NCBI RefSeq assembly: GCF_036127095.1
Contig: NZ_CP108006.1
Span: 8,237,501-8,301,500 of the forward strand
Source of the DNA: Streptomyces sp. NBC_00335
GTDB lineage: Bacteria > Actinomycetota > Actinomycetes > Streptomycetales > Streptomycetaceae
Direction: 5' to 3'
DNA: 64,000 bases
Positions 25,142 to 33,517 of this stretch are shown piece by piece. Within the stretch, counting starts at the first letter, position 1. Each line of letters starts with the position of its first letter. A program made the position numbers and the translations under genes. The notes beneath the pieces are model-generated. The model was not told the DNA's origin and ran no database searches. It worked only from the letters and a program-made list of their open reading frames with translations.

Positions 25142-26392
25142 TCAGGGCGCGGTGAGGAGCAGCACCACGTTGTGCCCGCCGAAGCCGAAGGAATGGCTGA
25201 CGGCGGCGCCGACCCGCTGCTCCCGCGCGGTGCCGGTCACGCAGTCGATGTCGTAGGAAGAGCCCGAACCGGAGCCGGACGCGGCCAGGTTGGCGATCGG
25301 CGCCACCCGGGAGTCCCGGATGGTGAGCGCGGTCAGCGCGGCCTCCACGGCACCGGAGGCGCCGAGACTGTGGCCGAGCACCCCCTTGGGGGCGGTCACG
25401 GTGGGGCCGTGCGGCAGGACGCGGGCGATGAGTTCCGCCTCGGTGCGGTCGTTGAGCGGGGTGGAGGTCCCGTGGGCATTGACGTGGTCGACGTCGGCCG
25501 GGGACAGTCCGGCCTCGGCGAGCGCCGCCCGCAGGGCCGCCTCGGCGTACTCCCCGCCGGGGGAGGGAGCCGTCGGATGGTGTGCGTCCGAGGTGAGGCC
25601 GGCTCCGGCGAGGTGCGCGTAACCGCGCCGCCCGCGAGCCGCCGCGTCCGCCGGCCGCTCCAGTACGAGCACTGCGGCCCCCTCGGCGATGACGAACCCG
25701 TCCCGGTCCGCCGCGAACGGCCTGGAGGCCAGCGCCGGCTGGTCCACCCGCCCGGACAGGGCGCCCATCCGGGCGAACCCGGTGGTGACCACCGGGGTCA
25801 CGGCAGCCTCGGAGCCGCCGGCGATCGCGATGTCGCAGGCCCCGGAGAGCAGCAGGTCACGGGCGATGGCCAGGGCGGTGGCCCCGGAGGCACAGGCCGT
25901 CTCGGTGGCCAGGGAGGGGCCGTGGGCGCCGAGGTCGGCCGACACCTCGCCGGCGGCCATGTTGGGGATGAGCATCGGGATGAGGGAGGGGGAGACCAGG
26001 TCGGGTCCCCCCTGGTGGTGGCGCAGGGTCTGGGTCTCCAGATGGGGAGCCCCGGCCAGCCCCGAGCCGATCACCACGGCCACGCGGGCCCCGTCCCAGG
26101 TGGTGGGGTCGAGTCCCGCGTCGGCCACGGCCTCACGGGCCGCCAGGACCGCGAGCTGCGTGAAACGGCCCATCCGCCAGGCCTTGCCGCCGCCGATGCG
26201 GCCCTGTTCGGGGGTCATGGCGGGGATCCGGCAGGAGAAGTCGACCGGGCAGTCCTTGAGCTCGGGATCGGTGTCCGCCGTCGAGCGGCCCCGGAGCACC
26301 CCGGCCCAGGTGTCCTCACGGCCGATCCCGGCCGGAGTGATCAGCCCCAGGCCGGTGACGGCCACGGCGCGGGGGTGCGGGGAAGCCGTCAC
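25142..26392 (-). CDS. FabF-like beta-ketoacyl-ACP synthase (KASII)
   Basis: A 416-aa condensing enzyme with the Cys-His-His set: TACASGA (Cys, about 172), NAHGTST (His) and GHSLGASGA (His). AVTGLGLITPAGIG opens the protein. It elongates acyl-ACP by decarboxylative condensation with malonyl-ACP. No chain-length factor is next to it, unlike aromatic type II PKS. GTG 26392 overlaps the ACP stop codon by 4 bp, giving tight coupling with its carrier protein. The RedR of prodiginine pathways is a comparable dedicated KASII. Confidence 0.93.
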   Translation of the reverse strand: MTASPHPRAVAVTGLGLITPAGIGREDTWAGVLRGRSTADTDPELKDCPVDFSCRIPAMTPEQGRIGGGKAWRMGRFTQLAVLAAREAVADAGLDPTTWDGARVAVVIGSGLAGAPHLETQTLRHHQGGPDLVSPSLIPMLIPNMAAGEVSADLGAHGPSLATETACASGATALAIARDLLLSGACDIAIAGGSEAAVTPVVTTGFARMGALSGRVDQPALASRPFAADRDGFVIAEGAAVLVLERPADAAARGRRGYAHLAGAGLTSDAHHPTAPSPGGEYAEAALRAALAEAGLSPADVDHVNAHGTSTPLNDRTEAELIARVLPHGPTVTAPKGVLGHSLGASGAVEAALTALTIRDSRVAPIANLAASGSGSGSSYDIDCVTGTAREQRVGAAVSHSFGFGGHNVVLLLTAP

Positions 26393-26637
26393 AGGGCGTC
26401 CTGCTCGGTCCGCTTGGAGTGGAGCACGGCCACGAGCTCGCCGATGGTCGTGCGCTTGGCGGCCTCGTGCTCCTCGACCTTCACGCCGAGCTCTTCCTGG
26501 AGGGCGAGGGCCAGTTCGGCGAGGGCGAGCGAGTCGAGGTCGAGGCTCTCCAGGGTGGCGTCGGGCAGGACGCTCTCGGGGGAGACTTCGAACTTCTCGG
26601 TGAGCACGGTGGTGAGGATGGTCTGGAGCGGGGGCAT
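26389..26637 (-). CDS. Acyl carrier protein
   Basis: An 82-aa acidic helical protein with the phosphopantetheine motif LDLDSLALAEL (DSL Ser at about residue 36). It starts at ATG 26637 with AAGGA about 9 nt upstream. It is a second ACP, distinct from the housekeeping FAS ACP because it lies between dedicated ketosynthase genes and overlaps the FabF-like gene. It would carry the growing acyl chain for the cluster. Confidence 0.92.
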   Translation of the reverse strand: MPPLQTILTTVLTEKFEVSPESVLPDATLESLDLDSLALAELALALQEELGVKVEEHEAAKRTTIGELVAVLHSKRTEQDAL

Positions 26638-26834
26638 GGCGGGGTGTCCTTCCGGGACGGGTGATGAGGGGCGAGCAGGCATGGAGGGGCGGCCTGCAGG
26701 GGCGGCAAGGAGCCGGATCCGGGCCGGAGCCGAGGGCGAAGGGGGGCGGTGATCAGGGAGCGGCGGCCGCTTCTGCGCGGGTGTCGCGCACGCCGAAGGG
26801 GGCCCGGGAGCGCCCGGGAGTGAAGGAGCGGGCC

Positions 26835-27917
26835 TCAGGGCGCCGGGTCGATGCCGGGCACCGCGCGTTCGAGTCGTGGCCAGAGCACGGCAGCCGATCC
26901 CCAGGTGAGCCCGGCGCCGAAAGTGGTGAGCAACACGCGTTCCCCTGCGTGCAGTTCGCCGCGCGAGGCGGCATCGGCCAGGGCCAGCGGGATGGACGCG
27001 GCGCCGGTGTTGCCGACCCGCTCGATGTTGGTCACCCGACGCGGTCCGGGAACGGGCAGTCGCTCCCCGACGGCCTTCACGATGCGGGCGTTGGCCTGGT
27101 GGGCGCAGAACCGGTCCACGTCCTCGGGCGACCAGCCCGCGTGTTTCAGTACGGTCTGCGAGGACTGGGTCATCCGGGTCACCGCGTGCTGGAACACCTC
27201 GCGCCCCCGCATCCGGAAGTGCCGGTCGCCGGGACCGTAGGCGTCCGGGGCCGACCGCTCCCGTGCTCCGCCGCCGCGCACCTCGATCAGCTCGTCACCG
27301 GAGCCGTCGCTGCCGAGGTCGAAGGCGAGGATGCTGCCCGGTTCCCCGGAGCGGCCCCGGCGCAGGACGACGGCGCCCGCGCCGTCGCCGAAGACGATGC
27401 CGGCCGAGTGGTCCTCGGGGTCCAGCAGGGTCGAGTACAGGTCGGCCGCCACGAGCAGGACCCGGTCCGCGCAGCCGGACAGCAGGGCTCCGGCGGCGGT
27501 GGCGAGCCCGTACAGGAAGCCGCTGCAGGCGGCGTTCACGTCCCAGGCGGCCGCGCCGCCCAGGCCCAGACGGGTGGCGAGCTGCGGGGCCATGGCCGGC
27601 ATGGGCCGGTCCGGGGTGGAGGTGGCCACGAGCACGGTGTCCACCGGGGCGCCGCCCGCCACGGCCAGGGCGCGGCGCCCGGCTTCGAGGGCGAGCTCGC
27701 CGGTGGACACTCCGGGGTCGGCCCGGCGCCGCTCGCGGATTCCGGTGCGGCGGTGCACCCAGGCGTCGTCGATGCCCCATGCCGAGGGGAGTCCGGCGTT
27801 GGCGACCACCCGGGGCGGAACGTATCCGGCGATGCCTTCCAGCACCGCCGCGGGCGGGGCGGGCCGGGTGGCAGGGAGCGTCAACTGGTCTTCTGGGCAA
27901 GGCAGGAGGGAAGTCAC
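26835..27917 (-). CDS. FabH-like 3-oxoacyl-ACP synthase III
   Basis: A 360-aa protein with the complete KASIII triad: NAACSGF (Cys, about 140), CAHQANARI (His) and GNTGAASIPLAL (Asn). It matches the FabH consensus closely and should start chains by condensing acyl-CoA with malonyl-ACP. A ~25-residue N-terminal extension precedes the usual start; GTG 27917 has GAGAG upstream. It is the first gene of the operon. A 197-bp gap without an evident gene separates it from the ACP. RedP of prodiginine clusters is a functional analogue. Confidence 0.93.
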   Translation of the reverse strand: MTSLLPCPEDQLTLPATRPAPPAAVLEGIAGYVPPRVVANAGLPSAWGIDDAWVHRRTGIRERRRADPGVSTGELALEAGRRALAVAGGAPVDTVLVATSTPDRPMPAMAPQLATRLGLGGAAAWDVNAACSGFLYGLATAAGALLSGCADRVLLVAADLYSTLLDPEDHSAGIVFGDGAGAVVLRRGRSGEPGSILAFDLGSDGSGDELIEVRGGGARERSAPDAYGPGDRHFRMRGREVFQHAVTRMTQSSQTVLKHAGWSPEDVDRFCAHQANARIVKAVGERLPVPGPRRVTNIERVGNTGAASIPLALADAASRGELHAGERVLLTTFGAGLTWGSAAVLWPRLERAVPGIDPAP

Positions 27918-28375
27918 GCACGTCTCTCAGGAGGATCTCGGGGGAGCGGCACGACTGTAGGGCGGGTCAAGATCACGGCGGGCGCGGAGGCGCAGGGGAA
28001 CGGATGTGCTGAACGCCCGCTTCGGCGTCATCTCCGCAGCTCAGGGGCGTGAAGGAAGAAACGTTACGGCCGATGGGCCATCGGGGGATCGCCCCAAAGG
28101 TTGAATTAAGTGCGGCTGACCAGGCGTTCTGCTGACGCCGGGGGAGCAGCCGCCCTCGGGACCATCAACCGCCTTTACGGGCCGGGGGCAACGGTGCGGA
28201 ACGGGTGCCGCTGTTGAACGTGTTGCACACGCACCTCTCCCGGGCCGCTGCACGCTCCCTGGCACGAGACCGGGGAGGGCCGGGATGGCAGAGGAGGGCC
28301 TGGGCGGCCGGGGCGGGCCGGGGCGGGCCGGGAGAGGGAGCGGGCGTGATGGGCAGACCCGGGAGGGGGCGCCGG
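27918..28375. other. 458-bp intergenic region upstream of the KASIII-ACP operon
   Basis: No coding sequence is convincing here. It contains the perfect palindrome CCGATGG-G-CCATCGG (28070-28084), 153 bp upstream of the FabH-like start, and an AT-richer patch (28098-28112), both suited to the operon promoter/operator. A GC-only tandem repeat (GGGCGGGCCG units, 28302-28333) lies near the stop of the ABM gene. Confidence 0.5.
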
Positions 28376-28699
28376 TCAGTCGACCTGGAGCTCGCCCATC
28401 CGGCTCCATCCGGTCGCACCCTCGATGGTGGTGCTGACGATCTCCGGCGTCCGGGTGACCAGGGGACGCATGGTCTCCAGGGCCGCACGGAAGTGCGCGG
28501 AGGTCACGTGTGCCTCCGCGGCATCGTCCTGGAACGCCTCGACCAGTACGTAGGTGTCCGGCTCTTCGAGGCTGCGGGACCACTCGAACCACAGGTTGCC
28601 CGGCTCGGCGCGGGTGGCCCGAGTGAACTCCGCGACCAGCTCGGGCCACTGGTCGACGTACTCGGACTTGACGGGGAATTTCACCACAATGAAGATCAT
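28376..28699 (-). CDS. Antibiotic biosynthesis monooxygenase (ABM)-fold protein
   Basis: A 107-aa ferredoxin-like fold protein: IFIVVKFPVKSEYVDQWPEL at the start, then EWSRSLEEPDTYVLVEAFQD and SAHFRAAL, the typical ABM/YgiN order with a conserved His. Members are cofactor-free quinol oxidases or monooxygenases acting on aromatic polyketides. ATG 28699 has no ribosome site; TACAAT (28711-28706) ends 6 nt before it, so the mRNA is probably leaderless. It is on the same strand as the KASIII operon but 458 bp away, so membership is uncertain. Confidence 0.83.
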   Translation of the reverse strand: MIFIVVKFPVKSEYVDQWPELVAEFTRATRAEPGNLWFEWSRSLEEPDTYVLVEAFQDDAAEAHVTSAHFRAALETMRPLVTRTPEIVSTTIEGATGWSRMGELQVD

Positions 28700-28741
28700 T
28701 CGAGCATTGTAGGCGCGAGCCCGCCCGCGCCTATGGCGCCC

Positions 28742-29896
28742 TCAGCTCTGTCCTGGGGGCGCGGTCGTCCCCGTCCCCGTCCCTGCCTGAGGACCCGTCT
28801 GCGACCCCGGAGCCGGTGCGGGGAAAGCGGCGGCGGTGAGCGTCGCCGCGAGGTTCTCCTTGCGCATCCGCTGGTCGACGTAGAGCAGGGCGATGACCAG
28901 GTGCGGGAAGCTGAACTGGAACAGCGAGCTGATGACGCCGCCGAGCACCACGATGGCCCCGTAGACGAGGAAGCCGAAGGCCATCGTGCTGAGGTCCGGC
29001 GAGGGATCGCCCGCCTCCGGCAGGCTCGGGAAGACCGCGAACATCCCGACGAAGCCGAACGGCATCTGAATGACGTACCCGACGGCCATCGCCACGAGGT
29101 GCCCGAGTATCGAAACGCCGAACACCCTCCACCAACCGTCGCGGACCAGCTGCGAGGAGCGCCGCATGGCCGCGACGGGACCCAGTCCTTCGCACACCAC
29201 CGCGGCGGGCGCCAGGCTGAACCGGACCACGAGCCAGATCGAGAAGGGCACGCACAGGAGCGAGCCGAGGAGGAGCAGGCCGAAGGCGGCCGACGGGCCG
29301 GAGCCGCCCCGGTCCGAGGACATGATGATCAGCGGAGTGCAGATCGCGTACAGCAGGAGCGCCGGCCCGCCCGCGATCAGCGCGGTGAGCAGGACCACGC
29401 CGAGCACCGACGGCAGCCGTGACCGGCTGCGGCGCCACATCGCGCCGAAGGTCGTGGGGCGGCCGAGCACCGCCTCCTGGATCAACGCGGGGCACAGGGC
29501 CATGAACATCGCGGCGCCCACCGTCGTCACGACGAGCATGACCACGCCTGCGGGTACGAAGGACAGGAAGAGGGCCGCCACGTCCGAGTCCTCGGGGCTC
29601 TCTCCCGGCGGGAGGTCGAAGACGGCGGAGAACCGGTCGTACAGGGTCGCGAAGGAGATCGCGAGGGTGGCGGCCACGAGCAGGATGCCGATGCCCTGGA
29701 CCAGGGTCATGATGCCGATCAGGGGCTTCCAGTACCGCCGGAAGACACCGAAGGCCCCGTTGAGCACATCGCCCGTACCGAGCACGCGCAGGGGTATGAC
29801 CCCCGGCTGCGGGGCCGGTGGTGGGCCCCAGCCGCCTCCCCACTGCGGCGGCACGGGCTGACCCGGGTGGTGATTCCAGCCGGTGTGGTGCGACAT
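28742..29896 (-). CDS. Multipass membrane protein (glycerophosphodiester phosphodiesterase membrane-domain type)
   Basis: A 384-aa protein with a Pro/Gly/Trp-rich cytoplasmic N-terminus (about 35 residues) and about six hydrophobic segments, beginning with GIMTLVQGIGILLVAATLA. LGTGDVLNGAFGVFRRYWKPL is the conserved opening of actinobacterial GdpP-like membrane-domain proteins, but no catalytic phosphodiesterase domain is present. ATG 29896 follows GGGGGAA by 7 nt. Function unknown. Confidence 0.75.
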   Translation of the reverse strand: MSHHTGWNHHPGQPVPPQWGGGWGPPPAPQPGVIPLRVLGTGDVLNGAFGVFRRYWKPLIGIMTLVQGIGILLVAATLAISFATLYDRFSAVFDLPPGESPEDSDVAALFLSFVPAGVVMLVVTTVGAAMFMALCPALIQEAVLGRPTTFGAMWRRSRSRLPSVLGVVLLTALIAGGPALLLYAICTPLIIMSSDRGGSGPSAAFGLLLLGSLLCVPFSIWLVVRFSLAPAAVVCEGLGPVAAMRRSSQLVRDGWWRVFGVSILGHLVAMAVGYVIQMPFGFVGMFAVFPSLPEAGDPSPDLSTMAFGFLVYGAIVVLGGVISSLFQFSFPHLVIALLYVDQRMRKENLAATLTAAAFPAPAPGSQTGPQAGTGTGTTAPPGQS

Positions 29897-30001
29897 CGTT
29901 GTTCCCCCTCGAATGAAGGGCCACGGTAACCCGCCCGTGAGCGCGCCCTGTCAAGGCCCTCTGGTCCCCCGGTCCCCCGACCCGTCCCCGTCCCCCGGTC
30001 C

Positions 30002-30739
30002 TCAGCGGGCGTCCCCGCCGGCTCCGTCCAGGGGCACCACGAGTCCGATGGTCTCGGCCGCCACGGCGATGGCGTAGTCGAAGAACGCGGCCTCGTCCCG
30101 GACGCTGTCGTGGGTACGGCTGAAGACCTGGAACACCAGGAGTCCGATCAGGCTGCTCCACAGGACGATCCCGCGCTCGATGACGTCCGAGAACGGAGCC
30201 GGGGGCAGCCCGCCGAAGGCCTCCACGGCGGCCGGCAGCAGCAACGGCGGCCCGGGCACCGCGCGCCGGGGCGGGGTGAGTTCGCCGCCGGCCAGAGCCG
30301 CGCCCACGATGCCGGCGAGGACGCCGGGCGTGCGGGAGGCGGGCAGGACGGTGTCCTGCGGGGCGTGGTAGCCGGGTACGGGCGATCCGTAGATCAGCGT
30401 GAACTCGGCGGGGTGGTCGAAGGACCACTGGCGCAGTGCACGCGTGACGGCGAGCAGCCGCGCACCCGCCGACGCGCGGACCGCGGTGGCGGCCTCGTCG
30501 GCCCGCTCCATCGCGGCGCCGGACGCGTCGTAGGCATCGATCACCAGCGCGGTCAGCAGGTCGTCCCGGTGCGGGAAGAGGGCCCGCACCTCGGTGACGG
30601 CGCGATCGCAGTCGCGTGCGACGGAGTCGAGGGAGAGGCCTCCACCACCCAGCTCCGGCAGGTGCAGGCGCGCGGTCTTCTTGATCAGTTCTGACAGGAT
30701 CGTGTCGCCGGATGTCGAATTCTTTGCGTGATCGCCCAT
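30002..30739 (-). CDS. TetR-like regulator with WHG-type effector domain
   Basis: A 245-aa protein. The N-terminal ~60 residues fit a TetR-type HTH (LSLDSVARDCDRAVTEVRALFPHRDDLLTALV), though the recognition helix is less canonical. The C-terminal region has RQWSFDHPAEFTLIYGSPVPGY, the diagnostic stretch of the WHG/TetR_C_13 group. ATG 30739 lacks a ribosome site, and TACGGT sits 6 nt before it. It is divergent from the NCS1 permease (163-bp gap) and is its likely regulator. Confidence 0.8.
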   Translation of the reverse strand: MGDHAKNSTSGDTILSELIKKTARLHLPELGGGGLSLDSVARDCDRAVTEVRALFPHRDDLLTALVIDAYDASGAAMERADEAATAVRASAGARLLAVTRALRQWSFDHPAEFTLIYGSPVPGYHAPQDTVLPASRTPGVLAGIVGAALAGGELTPPRRAVPGPPLLLPAAVEAFGGLPPAPFSDVIERGIVLWSSLIGLLVFQVFSRTHDSVRDEAAFFDYAIAVAAETIGLVVPLDGAGGDAR

Positions 30740-30902
30740 GCCGAAACCGTACCGGTCGGCGGCAACTGCCTTGCGTGCGGCCTCCGTAGGGGATCCGCAG
30801 GGATCTGCCGGGATCCGGCCGAGGGGGCCCGACAGAACGCGACGCCCCACTGCGCTGATGTCGTCGTACGCGACTGCGCCCCGGGTGCGTGAAGATCCCT
30901 CC

Positions 30903-32330
30903 ATGGGATCCACGGACAGGGGCACGCACTCGGACACGGACACGGACACGGACACGGACCGGCCCGGCCGGGTCGAGGCCCACGGCATCGACCCCGTTCC
31001 CGACGGGGAGCGTCACGGCCGGGCCCGCGAGCTGTTCCCCGTCTGGGCGGCCGCGAACGTGAACTACCTGAGCATGGTGGTCGGCGGCGCCCTGATCCTC
31101 ATGGGCCTGAGCCTGGGTCAGGCCGTCGCGGTGATCGTGCTGGGCAGCCTGTTCTGGGCGCCGATCGGCCTGCTCGCCGTCTCCGGACCGGCCTCCGGCA
31201 CGCCGAGCGAGGTGATCGCGCGGGCCATGTACGGCATCCGCGGCAACCGGGTGAACATCGCCGTCAACGGCTGGCTGCTCTGCATCTGCTACATCGCCCT
31301 CAACCTGGCCGCCGCCTCGGTCGCCGCCTTCGTCCTCGTGGAGAAGGCGGGCATCGACACGAACAGCGGGGTCAAGACCGCCGTCGTGGTGGTCATCGCC
31401 GCCCTCACCCTGGCCATCGGCGTCTACGGACACGCCACCATGGTGAGGCTCTACCCCCCGATCGCGATCGCCCTCACGGTCACGTTCGCCGTCGTCGCCG
31501 GGTACGTGTGCGCCGGCGCCGACCTCGGCCGACAGCCCGCCGAACCACTGACCGGCACCGCCCTGTGGGCCACTCTCGCGGCGGGGCTCACACTCATTGC
31601 CTCGGGCCCGCTCTCGTACACCAACAGCGCCGACTTCTCCCGCTACCTGCCGCGCACGACCTCCCCGAAGGCGGTCGCGGGCTGGACCGCGCTCGGCGGA
31701 TTCCTGCCCGGAGTCCTCCTCACCTCGCTGGGCGCCCTCGCCGCCACCGTCGTGGACATGGCCGAACCGCAGGCCGGGCTGGAGAGCATCCTGCCCTCCT
31801 GGTTCTCGCCGGTCTTCCTGTTGGCGATCGTGCTCGGCACGATCGCCAACAACGCCATGACCGCCTACAGCTCCGGCCTCGCCCTCCAGGCCATGGGCGT
31901 CCGCGTCCGCCGCTCCGTCGGCGTCCTCGTCGACGGAGCACTCGGCGTCGTGGTGACCCTGTACGCGCTCCTGGTCTCCAACTTCCTCGACACGGTCGGC
32001 AACCTCCTCCAGCTGACCGTCGTCGTGCTGGGCCCCAGCACGGCCGTCTACGCGACCGACATCCTGCTGCGCCGCTGCCGCTACGACGGCCCCGCGCTCG
32101 CCGACGAGACCCCCGGCAGCCCCTTCTGGTACACCCGGGGCGTCAACTGGGCCGGAGCGCTGGCCCTGACGGCCGGCATCGCGGCGGCCGCCCTGTGCGT
32201 GGACACTCTGTACACGGGTCCCGTCGCCCGGGCCCTGGACGGCGTGGACCTCTCCCTGCCCGTCGGCATCGCCGTGGCGGCCTCCCTCTACGCGCTCCTG
32301 ATGCACCGCTCCCTGCGGGCCCCGGCCTAG
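30903..32330 (+). CDS. NCS1-family nucleobase/cytosine permease
   Basis: A 475-aa proton or sodium symporter with about 12 membrane segments. PVWAAANVNYLSMVVGGALI and the later SGPLSYTNSADFSRYLP segment match the cytosine-purine permease signature. The N-terminus contains a (GGACAC)4 repeat giving Asp-Thr alternation. The stop codon TAG is shared with the IS630 junction: TA is the target duplication and G is the first base of the element. The divergent TetR-like gene may control it. Substrate could be cytosine, purine, allantoin or related. Confidence 0.88.
   Translation: MGSTDRGTHSDTDTDTDTDRPGRVEAHGIDPVPDGERHGRARELFPVWAAANVNYLSMVVGGALILMGLSLGQAVAVIVLGSLFWAPIGLLAVSGPASGTPSEVIARAMYGIRGNRVNIAVNGWLLCICYIALNLAAASVAAFVLVEKAGIDTNSGVKTAVVVVIAALTLAIGVYGHATMVRLYPPIAIALTVTFAVVAGYVCAGADLGRQPAEPLTGTALWATLAAGLTLIASGPLSYTNSADFSRYLPRTTSPKAVAGWTALGGFLPGVLLTSLGALAATVVDMAEPQAGLESILPSWFSPVFLLAIVLGTIANNAMTAYSSGLALQAMGVRVRRSVGVLVDGALGVVVTLYALLVSNFLDTVGNLLQLTVVVLGPSTAVYATDILLRRCRYDGPALADETPGSPFWYTRGVNWAGALALTAGIAAAALCVDTLYTGPVARALDGVDLSLPVGIAVAASLYALLMHRSLRAPA
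30932..30955 (+). repeat. Hexanucleotide tandem repeat GGACAC x4 in the permease N-terminus
   Basis: Four GGACAC units, with a partial fifth, encode alternating Asp and Thr just before the first membrane segment. Six-base units preserve the frame, so length change would alter only the tail. Confidence 0.8.
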
Positions 32331-33514
32331 TGATCTGGTTGTGAGTTCGTTCGGCACCACGTGAGTCGTCTTCCGTACCACTTCGTGGATTCGGCTGACG
32401 GGTGCTGGTTGGCTTCGGTCTGCTGTGGTTTGTGGGTGACAGCAGGCTGGAGCCGCTGGTCCTGAGTGAGACCGAGCGGCAAGTGTTGAACAACTGGGTC
32501 AAGCGCCGCACGACCGCGCAGGGTCTGGCCCTGCGAGCACGGATCGTGCTGGCATGTGCGGACGGCGGAACGAACCTGGCGGTGGCCGCCCGACTGGGCG
32601 TGAACCGGGGCACCGTCACCAAGTGGCGGACCCGGTTCCTCCGGGACCGGCTGGACGGACTCGCGGACGAGCCCAGGCCCGGGGTGCCGCGGACCATCAC
32701 CGACGCCCAGGTCGAAGAAGTGGTGGTCCGCACCCTCGAAGAGACACCCGCCGGTGGAACGCACTGGTCCAAGCGGGAGCTGGCCAAGGTCGTGGGGATC
32801 TCTCCGGCGAGTGTGCTGAGGATCTGGCACGCCTTCGGCCTGCAGCCGTGGCGGACCGAGACCTTCAAGATTTCCCCCGATCCGTTCCTGATCGACAAGA
32901 TCCGTGACGTCGTCGGCCTCTACCTCGCCCCGCCGGCCAACGCGGTGGTGTTCGCGGTGGACGAGAAACCGCAGATCCAGGCCCTGGAACGGACCGCACC
33001 GGTGCTGCCGATGCTCCCCGGAGTCCCCGAGCGACGCACCTTCGACTACGTCCGCCACGGCACCGTCGATCTGTTTGCCGCCCTGAACACCGCGACCGGC
33101 AAGGTGATCACAAAACTGTCCGCGCAGCACCGGGCAGTCGATTTCCGGGACTTCCTCGACGAGATCGACCGCCAGACCGACAAGGGCCTGGCGGTCCACG
33201 TGATCTGCGACAACCTCTCCGCCCACAAGGCGCCGGTGGTGCACAAGTGGCTGCTCGCGCATCCCCGCTTCCAGCTCCACTTCACCCCCACCTACTCGTC
33301 GTGGATCAACCAGGTCGAGCGGTGGTTCGCCGAGCTGGAACGGCGCTGCCTGGAACGCGGCGTCTTCTGCTCCCTCGACGACCTCAAGACCGCACTCGAG
33401 AACTGGACCAAGGTCTGGAACGACGAAGCCCGGCCCTTCAAGTGGACCAAGACCGCTGACCAGATCCTCGACCGGATCTGCCGCTACTGCTCACGCATCT
33501 CCGAACCAGATCAC
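32330..33514 (+). mobile_element. Complete IS630-family insertion sequence (about 1.19 kb)
   Basis: Terminal inverted repeats GTGATCTGGTT at 32330-32340 and its complement at 33504-33514 are perfect over 11 bp and match 14 of 16 over a longer span. TA flanks both ends (32328-32329 and 33515-33516), as expected for IS630 target duplication; read as CTAG on both sides the element is 2 bp shorter. One intact transposase gene fills it. It sits between the convergent NCS1 permease and bglC genes, exactly at their stop codons. Confidence 0.92.
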
Positions 33515-33517
33515 TAG
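32402..33517 (+). CDS. IS630-family transposase, intact DDE
   Basis: Up to 371 aa. An N-terminal HTH pair ([18 protein letters not shown]; later [14 protein letters not shown]) binds the ends. The DDE catalytic residues are in [10 protein letters not shown] (Asp), [10 protein letters not shown] (Asp) and [11 protein letters not shown] (Glu). GTG 32402 and GTG 32432 are both possible starts; neither has a ribosome site. The reading frame runs through the right inverted repeat, and its stop TAG is made of the target TA plus the flanking G. No frameshift is seen, so the element may be active. Confidence 0.93.
   Translation: MLVGFGLLWFVGDSRLEPLVLSETERQVLNNWVKRRTTAQGLALRARIVLACADGGTNLAVAARLGVNRGTVTKWRTRFLRDRLDGLADEPRPGVPRTITDAQVEEVVVRTLEETPAGGTHWSKRELAKVVGISPASVLRIWHAFGLQPWRTETFKISPDPFLIDKIRDVVGLYLAPPANAVVFAVDEKPQIQALERTAPVLPMLPGVPERRTFDYVRHGTVDLFAALNTATGKVITKLSAQHRAVDFRDFLDEIDRQTDKGLAVHVICDNLSAHKAPVVHKWLLAHPRFQLHFTPTYSSWINQVERWFAELERRCLERGVFCSLDDLKTALENWTKVWNDEARPFKWTKTADQILDRICRYCSRISEPDH

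Noticed and set aside
25142-26392. FabF-like protein as part of an aromatic type II PKS
   Set aside because: No chain-length factor, ketoreductase or cyclase is adjacent, and the active-site Cys is in an ordinary KASII context.
28731-32381. A 1216-codon open frame on the minus strand
   Set aside because: It covers four real genes in other frames or strands, is Arg/Gly/Pro-rich nonsense typical of antisense frames in high-GC DNA, and has no domain.
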